From Lonepinella sp042485795 (GTDB taxonomy: Bacteria > Pseudomonadota > Gammaproteobacteria > Enterobacterales > Pasteurellaceae), in assembly GCF_042485795.1 (NCBI RefSeq), contig NZ_CP169368.1, positions 992,001-1,056,000 of the forward strand: a DNA stretch of 64,000 bases, read 5' to 3'. Shown in pieces: positions 1 to 9,121 of the stretch. Numbering within the stretch: position 1 is the stretch's first letter; each line of letters starts with the position of its first letter. Below the pieces are notes generated by a model. It had not been told where the DNA came from. It saw nothing but the letters and a program-made list of their open reading frames with translations, and made no database searches. The position numbers and the translations under genes were made by a program.

Positions 1-3
1 GTC

Positions 4-1194
4 ATGGGGTTTTGGAGTAATTTAAAAGAGAGTTATCAACGCTGGACAACCATTACGCCAAGTAATGTGCTGTATGACCGCACGCTGTTGTGGTTATTTG
101 TGATCTTGCTGTTTATTGGTTTTATTATGGTTACATCAGCATCTATTCCAGTGGGTACTCGTAATGAATTAGATCCTTTTTATTATGCTAAACGTGATGC
201 CATGAATGTGGTATTGTCTTTTATTGTCTGTTATTTTTTCTTAAAAATTCCGATGGATAAATGGGAAAAATACTATATGTGGGTTTTCTTTATTTCCATT
301 ATTTTATTAGTGGCAGTGGCGATTCCTGGTATTGGTAAATCAGTCAATGGAGCTAGACGTTGGCTGCCTTTTCCTTTATTTAGTTTCCAACCAGCAGAAT
401 TTGCTAAGTTAGCTTTAATTTGTTTTTTAGCCAGCTATTTTACTCGCCGTTACGATGAAGTGCGTAGCCGTAAACTCAGTGCGGTGAAACCTTTCCTTGT
501 AGTAGGGGTAATGGGGGCGTTTTTATTATTACAACCAGATTTAGGTAGTACGGTGGTATTATTCGTGATTACCTTTGGCTTGTTGTTTATTGTCGGGGCG
601 CATTTTTTACAATTCGTGCTATTAATGGGCTTAGGGGTCGTATTATTTGTGTGGTTAGTATTAACTTCCGCCTATCGTTTAAAACGTTTAACGGGGTTTA
701 TGGATCCTTTCCAAGACCCTTACGGTACAGGGTTTCAGCTGTCTAACTCATTAATGGCATTTGGACGAGGTGAATTTTTTGGTGAGGGCTTAGGCAATTC
801 TATTCAAAAATTAGAATATTTACCCGAAGCACATACTGACTTTGTGATGGCGGTAATGGGCGAAGAATTTGGCTTTTTAGGCATATTGTTAATGGTTTTC
901 CTATTAGCTGCTTTGGTTTTCCGAGCCATGAAAATTGGTAAAGAATCTTTATTATTAGAACAACGTTTTAAAGGCTTTTTTGCGTTTGGCATTAGCTTTT
1001 GGATTTTCTTCCAAGGTTTTGTGAATTTAGGTATGGCGTTAGGCTTATTACCGACCAAAGGGTTAACCTTTCCATTAGTCAGTTATGGTGGTTCGAGTGT
1101 GATTATTATGTCCATTAGTATTGCCATTTTATTACGGATTGATCATGAAAATAGGCTTATGCGTGGTGGTCATGCGAGATTACGAGATGATTAA
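4..1194 (+). CDS. ftsW: FtsW, septal peptidoglycan glycosyltransferase / division protein
   Basis: This is a SEDS-family polytopic inner-membrane protein of 396 aa, close to the H. influenzae orthologue in length and ending in the same HARLRDD tail. The family polymerises lipid II at the septum together with FtsI. About ten hydrophobic segments are visible, along with conserved family stretches such as NGARRW near residue 115, FQPAEFAKLA near 128, LLLQPDLGS near 175 and LVSYGGSS near 358. It opens the visible part of the dcw cluster and is followed 20 bp later by murG, so the genes are probably cotranscribed from upstream of the window. Only three bases precede the chosen ATG, so its ribosome-binding site cannot be inspected. 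Confidence 0.96.
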   Translation: MGFWSNLKESYQRWTTITPSNVLYDRTLLWLFVILLFIGFIMVTSASIPVGTRNELDPFYYAKRDAMNVVLSFIVCYFFLKIPMDKWEKYYMWVFFISIILLVAVAIPGIGKSVNGARRWLPFPLFSFQPAEFAKLALICFLASYFTRRYDEVRSRKLSAVKPFLVVGVMGAFLLLQPDLGSTVVLFVITFGLLFIVGAHFLQFVLLMGLGVVLFVWLVLTSAYRLKRLTGFMDPFQDPYGTGFQLSNSLMAFGRGEFFGEGLGNSIQKLEYLPEAHTDFVMAVMGEEFGFLGILLMVFLLAALVFRAMKIGKESLLLEQRFKGFFAFGISFWIFFQGFVNLGMALGLLPTKGLTFPLVSYGGSSVIIMSISIAILLRIDHENRLMRGGHARLRDD

Positions 1195-1214
1195 AAATTT
1201 CGGGGATAAATTAG

Positions 1215-2297
1215 GTGCAACAGAATAGAGAAAAAAAACGATTATTAGTGATGGCGGGTGGCACTGGCGGTCATGTTTTTCCAGCCATTGCAGTAGCACA
1301 ATATTTACAGCAACAAGGTTGGGAAATTTGCTGGTTAGGCACCGCCGACCGTATGGAAGCCCAACTTGTCCCTAAACATGGTATTTCAATTAAATTTATT
1401 AAAATTTCTGGCTTGCGTGGTAAAGGTATCGGAGCGTTATTGAAAGCACCTTTTGCGATAACTAAAGCCGTGTTACAAGCGAGAAAAATTATCCAACAAT
1501 ATCAACCCCATGCGGTGTTAGGTATGGGCGGTTATGTATCGGGTCCAGGTGGCATTGCGGCTAAACTTTGTGGTGTGCCAGTGATTTTACATGAACAAAA
1601 TGCCGTGGCAGGACTCACCAATAAATGGTTAGCTAAAATTGCCAAAGCGGTATTACAAGCCTTTCCAACCGCTTTTCCTGATGCTGAAGTGGTGGGTAAT
1701 CCAGTACGTGCGGATTTGTTTCAAATGGCAAGTCCAGAACAACGTTTTACGCAACGTTTAGCCCATAATAATGGTAAATTAAGAATCCTTGTGGTGGGTG
1801 GAAGCCAAGGGGCGAGAGTGTTAAATCAAACCATTCCGCAGGTGGTGGCTCGGTTAGCTGATAAATTAGATGTCCGTCATCAAGTTGGAGCAGGTTCGGT
1901 AGAAAATGTTACTGCACTTTATCCAGAAAATGTGCGAAGTGCGGTGAAAATTAGCGAATTTATTGATAATATGGCAGAAGCCTACGCTTGGGCAGATTTA
2001 GTGATTTGTCGTTCGGGTGCATTGACAGTATGTGAATTAGCCGCAGTGGGTACACCAGCGATTTTTGTGCCGTTCCAACATAAGGATCGTCAACAATATT
2101 TAAATGCTAAATATTTGGCAGATGCAAACGCTGCTTATATCGTTGAGCAAGCAGATTTGAATGTTGATGTTTTGGTGAAGTTAATCAATCAATTAGATTT
2201 AAATAAATTACAGCAAATGGCAATTAATGCAAAATCCATGGCAACGCCGTTGTCTGCTCAACGTGTAGCAGAAGTGATTATACAAAATGCCAATTAA
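1215..2297 (+). CDS. murG: MurG, UDP-GlcNAc:lipid I N-acetylglucosaminyltransferase
   Basis: MurG transfers GlcNAc to undecaprenyl-PP-MurNAc-pentapeptide (lipid I) on the cytoplasmic face of the inner membrane, making lipid II. The 360-aa protein has the N-terminal glycine-rich motif MAGGTGGHVFPA near residues 13-24, a second glycine-rich loop VVGGSQGA near 194-201, and the C-terminal GT-B donor-site region (CRSGALTVCELAAVG, near 264). The start is a GTG at 1215. An in-frame ATG at 1253 would remove the first beta strand and reach into the GGTGGH loop, so GTG is preferred, with a GGGG run upstream. It sits between ftsW and murC as in other dcw clusters. Confidence 0.96.
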   Translation: MQQNREKKRLLVMAGGTGGHVFPAIAVAQYLQQQGWEICWLGTADRMEAQLVPKHGISIKFIKISGLRGKGIGALLKAPFAITKAVLQARKIIQQYQPHAVLGMGGYVSGPGGIAAKLCGVPVILHEQNAVAGLTNKWLAKIAKAVLQAFPTAFPDAEVVGNPVRADLFQMASPEQRFTQRLAHNNGKLRILVVGGSQGARVLNQTIPQVVARLADKLDVRHQVGAGSVENVTALYPENVRSAVKISEFIDNMAEAYAWADLVICRSGALTVCELAAVGTPAIFVPFQHKDRQQYLNAKYLADANAAYIVEQADLNVDVLVKLINQLDLNKLQQMAINAKSMATPLSAQRVAEVIIQNAN

Positions 2298-2321
2298 CAT
2301 TAAGAAAGTGAGATAATAAAA

Positions 2322-3764
2322 ATGACACAATCACAAGAAACGATTAGACAAGCAAAAATTAGACAATCTGTGCCAAGTATGCGACGAGTTCGCCAAATTC
2401 ACTTCGTAGGGATTGGCGGTGCTGGAATGGGCGGTATTGCGGAAGTACTATTAAATGAGGGCTATGCCGTCACGGGATCGGATATTGCAGAAAGTGCGGT
2501 GACAAATCGCTTAATTTCTTTAGGGGCAAAAATTTATTTTTCTCATCAAGCAGAAAATGTGCAAGATGCCAGTGTAGTGGTAGTTTCCAGTGCGATTAAG
2601 CCAGATAATGTGGAAGTGGTGGCTGCCCATGAAAAACGGATTCCAGTGATTCAACGCGCTCAAATGTTAGCTGAAATTATGCGTTTCCGTCATGGTATTG
2701 CGATTGCAGGAACGCACGGAAAAACCACTACAACGGCGATGATTTCGATGATTTATACCCAAGCAGGTTTAGATCCAACCTTTGTCAATGGGGGATTAGT
2801 GAAATCTGCTGGTACTAATGCTTATTTAGGGGCAAGTCGTTATTTAATTGCCGAAGCAGATGAAAGTGATGCCTCATTTTTACATTTACAACCCATGGTG
2901 TCTGTGGTAACAAATATTGAACCAGACCACATGGAAACCTATCATGGTGATTTTGAAGAAATGAAACGGACGTATGTGAATTTCTTACACAATTTGCCGT
3001 TTTATGGTTTAGCCGTGATGTGTGCGGACGATGATGTGCTGATGGAATTAGTCCCGCAAGTGGGTCGTCAAGTGATGACTTATGGTTTTAGCGAAAAAGC
3101 CGATTATCGTATTGAGAATTACGAGCAAACAGGTTTTCAAGGACATTATGATGTGATTACCCCAACGGGTGAACGAATTAATGTGTTATTAAATGTACCA
3201 GGTAAACACAATGCGTTAAATGCCACCGCAGCTTTAGTGGTAGCCAAAGAAGAAGGCATTAACAATGATGCGATTTTAGCCGCACTTGCCGATTTCCAAG
3301 GGGCTGGTCGCCGTTTCGATCAACTGGGTGAGTTTATTCGTCCGAATGGTAAAGTGATGTTGATAGATGATTATGGTCATCATCCTACTGAAGTCGGCGT
3401 TACCATTCAAGCGGCTCGTTCAGGCTGGCAAAATAAACGGGTGGTGATGATTTTCCAACCGCACCGTTATTCTCGTACCAGAGATTTATTTGATGATTTT
3501 GTACAAGTATTATCGCAAGTAGATGTATTAGTCTTACTTGATGTGTACGCCGCAGGAGAACAACCGATTGCAGGGGCAGATAGCCGTTCGTTAGCTCGTT
3601 CTATTCGTAATTTAGGCAAAGTTGACCCAATTTTTGTGGCGGATCATAGTCAGTTACCTGAAATTATGGATCAAATCCTACAAGATGGTGATTTAATTTT
3701 GGCACAAGGGGCGGGCAATGTGAGTAAACTTTCTCGCAATCTTGTGGAATTGTGGACGAAATAA
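2322..3764 (+). CDS. murC: MurC, UDP-N-acetylmuramate--L-alanine ligase
   Basis: MurC is the cytoplasmic ATP-dependent ligase that adds the first residue (L-Ala) of the peptidoglycan stem peptide. The 480-aa product has the N-terminal UDP-binding loop GIGGAGMGG (residues 30-38), the Mur-ligase P-loop GTHGKTTTT (130-138), and family motifs EADESDASF and DDYGHHPTE. Length is normal for the family. A ribosome-binding site AGTGAG lies just upstream of the ATG. It follows murG by 24 bp and precedes ddl by 27 bp. Confidence 0.97.
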   Translation: MTQSQETIRQAKIRQSVPSMRRVRQIHFVGIGGAGMGGIAEVLLNEGYAVTGSDIAESAVTNRLISLGAKIYFSHQAENVQDASVVVVSSAIKPDNVEVVAAHEKRIPVIQRAQMLAEIMRFRHGIAIAGTHGKTTTTAMISMIYTQAGLDPTFVNGGLVKSAGTNAYLGASRYLIAEADESDASFLHLQPMVSVVTNIEPDHMETYHGDFEEMKRTYVNFLHNLPFYGLAVMCADDDVLMELVPQVGRQVMTYGFSEKADYRIENYEQTGFQGHYDVITPTGERINVLLNVPGKHNALNATAALVVAKEEGINNDAILAALADFQGAGRRFDQLGEFIRPNGKVMLIDDYGHHPTEVGVTIQAARSGWQNKRVVMIFQPHRYSRTRDLFDDFVQVLSQVDVLVLLDVYAAGEQPIAGADSRSLARSIRNLGKVDPIFVADHSQLPEIMDQILQDGDLILAQGAGNVSKLSRNLVELWTK

Positions 3765-3791
3765 GCAGAATAAAAGTAAAGAGATAATTCA

Positions 3792-4715
3792 ATGAAACCA
3801 TTAAAACAACAAAAAATCGCCGTATTATTAGGTGGCACATCAGCAGAACGTGAAGTTTCCTTAAATTCAGGGGCTGCTGTACTGCAAGCATTACGTTCGC
3901 AAGGCTATGACGCTCACCCACTCGACCCAAAAGAAATTAGCGTAGCTGAATTAAGCGAACAAGGCTTTGATCGTGCCTTTAATATTTTGCACGGACGGGG
4001 CGGCGAAGACGGTGTGATTCAAGGCGTATTGGAACAAATCGGCTTGCCATATACGGGTTGTGGAGTTATGACATCTGCATTAACCATGGATAAAATGCGA
4101 ACTAAAATGTTATGGAAAGGCTTTGGTTTACCGATTGCTGATATGGAAATTGTCACTAAAAACACCGCACTTTCACTCGATCCGCAAGCAGTGGTGGCTC
4201 GCTTAGGTTTGCCATTAATGGTAAAACCTTCACGTGAAGGTTCCAGCGTTGGGTTGACTAAAGTCAAAGCGGTGGAAGATTTAAAAGCCGCAGTAGAGTT
4301 AGCCCTACAACATGATGATACGGTATTAATTGAAGAATGGTTGTCTGGTGATGAATTGACTGTGCCAGTATTAGGTGATGAAGTGTTGCCAGCGGTACAA
4401 ATTGTTCCCGAGGGTGAATTTTATGATTATGAAGCGAAATATATTTCTGATAATACACAATATATTTGCCCGATGCCATTAAGTGATGAACGTTGGCAAG
4501 AATTACGTAGCTTGGTGAAACGTGCTTATGACGTGGTCGGTTGTCGTGGTTGGAGTCGAATTGATGTGATGACCGATAGCAAAGGAAATTTCCGTTTAGT
4601 AGAAGTGAATACCACACCAGGAATGACGAGCCACAGCCTATTTCCAAAATCAGCTAAAACGGTGGGTTATTCTTTTGAGCAGTTAGTAGAAAAAATCTTG
4701 GAGTTAAGTGTTTAA
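3792..4715 (+). CDS. ddl: Ddl, D-alanine--D-alanine ligase (DdlB type)
   Basis: This ATP-grasp enzyme makes D-Ala-D-Ala for the peptidoglycan pentapeptide. The 307-aa protein shows the DdlB signature HGRGGEDG near residue 66, the ATP-grasp core VKPSREGSSVG near 145, and the C-terminal metal and substrate site (EVNTTPGMT near 276). Its place between murC and ftsQ marks it as the DdlB form of the dcw cluster. Its stop codon overlaps the ftsQ start by one base (TAATG), so translational coupling is likely. Confidence 0.97.
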   Translation: MKPLKQQKIAVLLGGTSAEREVSLNSGAAVLQALRSQGYDAHPLDPKEISVAELSEQGFDRAFNILHGRGGEDGVIQGVLEQIGLPYTGCGVMTSALTMDKMRTKMLWKGFGLPIADMEIVTKNTALSLDPQAVVARLGLPLMVKPSREGSSVGLTKVKAVEDLKAAVELALQHDDTVLIEEWLSGDELTVPVLGDEVLPAVQIVPEGEFYDYEAKYISDNTQYICPMPLSDERWQELRSLVKRAYDVVGCRGWSRIDVMTDSKGNFRLVEVNTTPGMTSHSLFPKSAKTVGYSFEQLVEKILELSV

Positions 4716-5488
4716 TGTCCGTGATTAAACATAAATCGAAGCAGAAAACAGTCAAAATGCCAGAGTTTGATCTGAAAAGTTTAATTCAGATCAAACCATT
4801 ACTTTTGCTATTGTGCTTAGGTTTGCTATATTATACTTATACCAACTGGCAAAACTGGTTAGAAAAATTAGACGATAAACCGATTAGTTCTTTTGCATTG
4901 TTAGGTTCGCCACAATATACCACTTATTCAGATGTGAGAAATCAAATTTTACAGATGGGCAAATTAAAAGGCTTTTTCGGGCAAGATGTGAATGCGGTGC
5001 GTACACAAATTCAATCAATTCCTTGGATTAAAGGTGCGTTGGTACGTAAAATTTGGCCAGATCGGTTAAGTGTATTAGTCACAGAATATACACCAGTGGC
5101 TTATTGGAATGAAAAAGAGTTTCTGGCAAGCGATGGTACAGTGTTTAGTTTACCCGTTGATAAGCTGAAAAATAAGGATATGCCACGGTTATTCGGGTCA
5201 GATTATCAAAGTCGTGAAGTGCTAGAGGCATGGTATAAAATCTATAAAGATTTAAAAGCAAAAAATTTAAACCTAAAGATCCTAGCGGTAAATGAACGGG
5301 GTTCTTGGGAAATTATGTTAGATAACGACATTACCTTAAAATTAGGACGTGGCGAGTGGAAAAGTAAGATTGATCGTTTTGTGACAATTTATCCACAAAT
5401 TGAAGTGCCTGAAAATAAAAAAATTAATTATGTTGATCTAAGATATAAAGTGGGTGCGGCAGTGAGTTTCACTGATATTATTAAATAA
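4715..5488 (+). CDS. ftsQ: FtsQ, cell division protein
   Basis: FtsQ is a bitopic inner-membrane protein that bridges early and late divisome proteins and binds FtsB/FtsL. The 257-aa sequence has a basic cytoplasmic N-terminus, one transmembrane helix at about residues 28-42 (PLLLLLCLGLLYYTYTNW), a POTRA domain with the family stretch VRKIWPDRLSVLVTEY near 111, and a beta domain ending in VDLRYKVGAAV. The start overlaps the ddl stop. The gene continues directly into ftsA. Confidence 0.94.
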   Translation: MSVIKHKSKQKTVKMPEFDLKSLIQIKPLLLLLCLGLLYYTYTNWQNWLEKLDDKPISSFALLGSPQYTTYSDVRNQILQMGKLKGFFGQDVNAVRTQIQSIPWIKGALVRKIWPDRLSVLVTEYTPVAYWNEKEFLASDGTVFSLPVDKLKNKDMPRLFGSDYQSREVLEAWYKIYKDLKAKNLNLKILAVNERGSWEIMLDNDITLKLGRGEWKSKIDRFVTIYPQIEVPENKKINYVDLRYKVGAAVSFTDIIK

Positions 5489-5505
5489 ATAGCGAAGTGA
5501 TGAAT

Positions 5506-6795
5506 ATGGCAAAAATTGTAGAATCAAACATTATTGTTGGATTAGAAGTCGGCACATCAAAAGTGGTGGCTGTGGTTGGTGAAGTATTACCTGATGGCGT
5601 TGTAAATGTGTTGGGTTATGGGAGTTGTCCATCTAAAGGTATTGATAGAGGTAGCATTAGTGATTTATCTGCGGTGGTAAAATCTATTCAGCGTGCGATT
5701 GAAAGTGCAGAAGCAGTGGCGGATTGCCAAATTATGTCAGTTACATTAGCAATAACTGGGAAACATATCCAAAGTTTCAATGACAGTGGTTTAGAGCCGA
5801 TTGCTAATAATGAAGTGACTCAGGAAGAAATTGATTCAGCTATGCACACCGCAAGTTCGGTCAAATTGCCCGAAGGTTTATCTTTATTACATGTTATTCC
5901 GCAAGAATTTGCCGTTGACCAACAACAAAATATAAAAAATCCGTTGGGTTTACAAGGCATGCGTTTAAAAGCACAGGCTCATCTTATCGGTTGTCATCAG
6001 GCTTGGTTAAGTAATCTACAAAAAGCAGTAGAACAGTGTGGTTTAAAAGTAGATAAAGTGGTCTTTTCTGGCTTGGCATCAAGCTATTCAGTATTAACCG
6101 AAGATGAAAAAGATTTGGGCGTTTGCTTGATAGATTTTGGTGCTGGTTCCATGGATATCATGGTATATACCAACGGAGCATTACGCTATAGCAAGGTACT
6201 CCCTTATGGTGGCAATGATATTACCGATTTTGTAGCTCAGAGTTTAACCACATCTCGCCATGAAGCCGAAAATATTAAAATTAATTATGGAAGTGCGGTC
6301 AATCCTAGCCAAGATTTAATTGAACATTTTGCCAAGAAAAAGGTCGAAGTAGCAGGACTAGGTGGAGAGACTGCTCGTACCTTTAGCAAAGCACAAATTG
6401 TAAATGTGACATCAAAATGTTATTCTGATCTGTTGTGGGTGGTAAAAAATGAGTTAGATAATTTACGCCAAGAGCTGATTAAGAAAGATGTTAAAGCAGA
6501 TTTAATTGCAGGTATTGTGTTAACTGGTGGTGGAGCGAATATGGAAGATATTGCAAAATGTGCTACAGAAATCTTTGGTCTTCATGTTCGGGTTGGAAAT
6601 CCATTGAATATCACAGGATTAACTGATTATGTAAATAAACCACAATATGCGACTGTACTCGGCTTATTACAATATAGTCATGATAATGATGGAGAAGATG
6701 GAACCACTGGTAATGATACAACATCTGGAGGTTTTTTACGCAGAATTTATGATAAAACGAAAGAAATTTTAAAGAAAGTTGGCTCGGAATTTTGA
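5506..6795 (+). CDS. ftsA: FtsA, actin-like FtsZ membrane tether
   Basis: FtsA is an ATP-binding actin homologue that anchors FtsZ to the inner membrane and recruits later divisome proteins. The 429-aa product has the N-terminal phosphate motif VGLEVGTSKV, the IDFGAGSMD motif, the late TGGGANM loop, and a C-terminal amphipathic targeting helix (about 20 residues, ending in KKVGSEF). GTG at 5497 and ATG at 5500 are in-frame alternatives. ATG at 5506 aligns best with the H. influenzae N-terminus and is chosen. It follows ftsQ by 17 bp and is 84 bp before ftsZ. Confidence 0.95.
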   Translation: MAKIVESNIIVGLEVGTSKVVAVVGEVLPDGVVNVLGYGSCPSKGIDRGSISDLSAVVKSIQRAIESAEAVADCQIMSVTLAITGKHIQSFNDSGLEPIANNEVTQEEIDSAMHTASSVKLPEGLSLLHVIPQEFAVDQQQNIKNPLGLQGMRLKAQAHLIGCHQAWLSNLQKAVEQCGLKVDKVVFSGLASSYSVLTEDEKDLGVCLIDFGAGSMDIMVYTNGALRYSKVLPYGGNDITDFVAQSLTTSRHEAENIKINYGSAVNPSQDLIEHFAKKKVEVAGLGGETARTFSKAQIVNVTSKCYSDLLWVVKNELDNLRQELIKKDVKADLIAGIVLTGGGANMEDIAKCATEIFGLHVRVGNPLNITGLTDYVNKPQYATVLGLLQYSHDNDGEDGTTGNDTTSGGFLRRIYDKTKEILKKVGSEF

Positions 6796-6879
6796 TAATT
6801 TTGCATTTTTCATCTACAATAGGAAAAATTTTAGAATAGTTTATGTGCTAGGCTCGTTTAGCACCTACGGAGAATATAA

Positions 6880-8088
6880 ATGTTTGAACCTGTACAATAT
6901 GATTTTGATGATGAAGTTGGTCGCACGCTGATTAAAGTGGTCGGTGTCGGTGGTGGCGGTGGTAATGCTGTTAACCATATGATGGAGAGTTTACTAGGTA
7001 ATGGAGGTTCGCTAGTTGGAGAAGATTCTTTTGCTAGTGATGAACATGGCGAAATTATCTTTTATGCAGTGAATACAGATGCTCAGGCTTTACGCAAAAG
7101 TAGGGTTCAACAAACCGTACAAATCGGTGCAGAAACCACACGTGGTTTAGGGGCAGGGGCAAATCCAAATGTAGGGCGTAAAGCTGCCGAAGATGATCAA
7201 GATGCAATTCGTGCGATGCTTGAGGGTGCGGATATGGTATTTATTGCAGCAGGTATGGGCGGTGGTACAGGTACAGGTGCCGCTCCTATTGTTGCACAAG
7301 TAGCAAAAGAATTAGGTATTCTTACTGTTGCAGTAGTAACTAAACCGTTCTCCTTTGAAGGTAAAAAACGTATGGCATTTGCGGAATTAGGTATTAAAGA
7401 GCTATCCAAACACGTTGACTCTTTAATTAGTATTCCGAATGAAAAATTATTGAAAGTATTAGGTAAAAATACCACGTTAGTTCAAGCATTTTCTGCAGTA
7501 AATGATATTCTTCGTAATGCGGTTACGGGTATTTCTGATATGATTACTTCTCCAGGGCTAATCAATGTTGACTTTGCTGACGTACGTACAGTAATGTCAG
7601 AGATGGGACGAGCTATGATGGGATCGGGTATTGCTAAAGGTGCATCAAGTGATGGACGTGCCGAAAAAGCTGCTCAAGATGCGGTGGCAAGCCCATTGTT
7701 AGAAGATGTCGATTTATCTGGAGCTAAAGGGGTATTAGTCAATATTACCGCTGGTTTAGACTTGGGTTTAGATGAATTCTATGCGGTAGGTGATATTATT
7801 CGTTCTTTTGCTTCAGATGAAGCAACCGTTGTGGTGGGAACCAGTTTAGTTCCAGATATGTCAGATGAAATTCGTGTGACCATTGTCGCTACGGGTATTG
7901 GTGATTTTGAAGAACCTGTAGCAACTTTATCTTCAATCGCAGGTCAAGGATCATCCCAAAATCTGCAACAGGGAGGACAAAATGTTCCACCACCACGAGA
8001 AGAAATAAAAAGACCTGCACCATTAGGTGAAAATACCTTTATTCCAGGCAATAGTGTGCCACATTTTTTACGTGGCAATAATAACTAA
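6880..8088 (+). CDS. ftsZ: FtsZ, tubulin-like division GTPase
   Basis: FtsZ polymerises into the Z ring at midcell. The 402-aa protein carries the GTP-binding GVGGGGGNAVNHM loop near residue 22, the tubulin signature GGGTGTGAA near 127, the T7 loop NVDFADV near 227, and the C-terminal FtsA/ZipA-binding peptide VPHFLRG. Compared with E. coli FtsZ it has about 20 extra residues between the first glycine loop and FYAVNTDAQ (around residues 36-58). H. influenzae FtsZ, as I recall it, has a similar insert, so this appears to be a family trait rather than an error. An 84-bp gap after ftsA may hold a promoter. Confidence 0.97.
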   Translation: MFEPVQYDFDDEVGRTLIKVVGVGGGGGNAVNHMMESLLGNGGSLVGEDSFASDEHGEIIFYAVNTDAQALRKSRVQQTVQIGAETTRGLGAGANPNVGRKAAEDDQDAIRAMLEGADMVFIAAGMGGGTGTGAAPIVAQVAKELGILTVAVVTKPFSFEGKKRMAFAELGIKELSKHVDSLISIPNEKLLKVLGKNTTLVQAFSAVNDILRNAVTGISDMITSPGLINVDFADVRTVMSEMGRAMMGSGIAKGASSDGRAEKAAQDAVASPLLEDVDLSGAKGVLVNITAGLDLGLDEFYAVGDIIRSFASDEATVVVGTSLVPDMSDEIRVTIVATGIGDFEEPVATLSSIAGQGSSQNLQQGGQNVPPPREEIKRPAPLGENTFIPGNSVPHFLRGNNN

Positions 8089-8127
8089 ACAAAATAGTTA
8101 ATATTTTGGATAAAGTTGAGACAAAAT

Positions 8128-9045
8128 ATGATTAAACAAAGAACATTAAAACAAAGCATTAAAGTGACTGGTGTGGGATTACACAGCGGTAATAAAGTGA
8201 CTTTGCATTTACGCCCAGCTGCGGTGAATACGGGGGTGATTTATTGTCGTACCGATCTTAATCCGCCTGTTAGTTTCCCTGCGGATGCAAAAGCTGTACG
8301 TGATACCATGCTTTGTACTTGTTTAGTGAATGATGAGGGCGTGCGTATTTCTACTGTTGAACATCTTAATGCAGCTTTAGCAGGGTTAGGCATTGATAAT
8401 GTGATCATTGAAGTTAACGCTCCAGAAATTCCGATTATGGATGGTAGTGCAAGTCCGTTTATTTATTTATTACTTGATGCTGGCATCGAAGAACAAAATG
8501 CGGCGAAAAAATTTATTCGTGTAAAGAAAACGGTACGAGTAGAAGATGGTGATAAATGGGCGGAAATTAAGCCTTATAGTGGTTTCCGTTTGAATTTCAC
8601 GATTGATTTTAATCACCCAGCGATTCCAAAAAAATTAAGCCATTATAAATTGGATTTTTCAGCACAAAATTTTGTGCAACAAATTAGCCGAGCAAGAACC
8701 TTTGCTTTTATGAAAGATATTGAATATCTTCAATCACAAGGTTTGGCTTTAGGTGGTAGTTTGGATAATGCTATCGTATTGGATAATTACCGTGTGCTAA
8801 ACGAAGATGGTTTACGTTTTAAAGACGAATTAGTTCGCCATAAAATGTTGGACTCTATCGGTGATTTATATATGTGCGGTCACAACCTTATCGGTGAGTT
8901 TAGTGCGTATAAATCTGGACACGGCTTAAATAATAAATTATTACGAGCTTTATTAGATAATCAAGAGGCTTGGGAATTTGTGACCTTTGAAGATAAACAA
9001 GTCGTGCCAAAAGGTTATATGATAACACAGCAAGTGTTAATTTAA
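8128..9045 (+). CDS. lpxC: LpxC, UDP-3-O-acyl-GlcNAc deacetylase
   Basis: LpxC is the Zn-dependent enzyme of the first committed step of lipid A synthesis, in the cytoplasm. The product from ATG 8128 is 305 aa, as in E. coli, and begins MIKQRTLKQS like that orthologue. A TTG at 8116 would add four residues and is rejected. Motifs include VEHLNAALAGLGIDN near residue 77 (Zn-ligand His), DHxx-type metal and substrate residues in VRHKMLDSIGDLY near 236, and SGHGLNNKL near 264 with the catalytic His. It ends the dcw cluster and is followed by a terminator. Confidence 0.97.
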   Translation: MIKQRTLKQSIKVTGVGLHSGNKVTLHLRPAAVNTGVIYCRTDLNPPVSFPADAKAVRDTMLCTCLVNDEGVRISTVEHLNAALAGLGIDNVIIEVNAPEIPIMDGSASPFIYLLLDAGIEEQNAAKKFIRVKKTVRVEDGDKWAEIKPYSGFRLNFTIDFNHPAIPKKLSHYKLDFSAQNFVQQISRARTFAFMKDIEYLQSQGLALGGSLDNAIVLDNYRVLNEDGLRFKDELVRHKMLDSIGDLYMCGHNLIGEFSAYKSGHGLNNKLLRALLDNQEAWEFVTFEDKQVVPKGYMITQQVLI

Positions 9046-9056
9046 TAAAATTGGTT

Positions 9057-9088
9057 AAAAAGCTATACTTTTTTGAGTATGGCTTTTT
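9057..9088 (+). terminator. Rho-independent terminator after lpxC
   Basis: The stem AAAAAGCTATACT pairs with AGTATGGCTTTTT (one T:G pair) around a short T-rich loop and is followed by more T residues. It closes the dcw transcript before ushA. Confidence 0.85.
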
Positions 9089-9121
9089 TTGTATCTATCA
9101 TTTCATTTAGAAGGACTTATT

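Noticed and set aside
8116..8128. TTG start for lpxC (four extra residues)
   Set aside because: The conserved N-terminus MIKQRTLK starts at ATG 8128.
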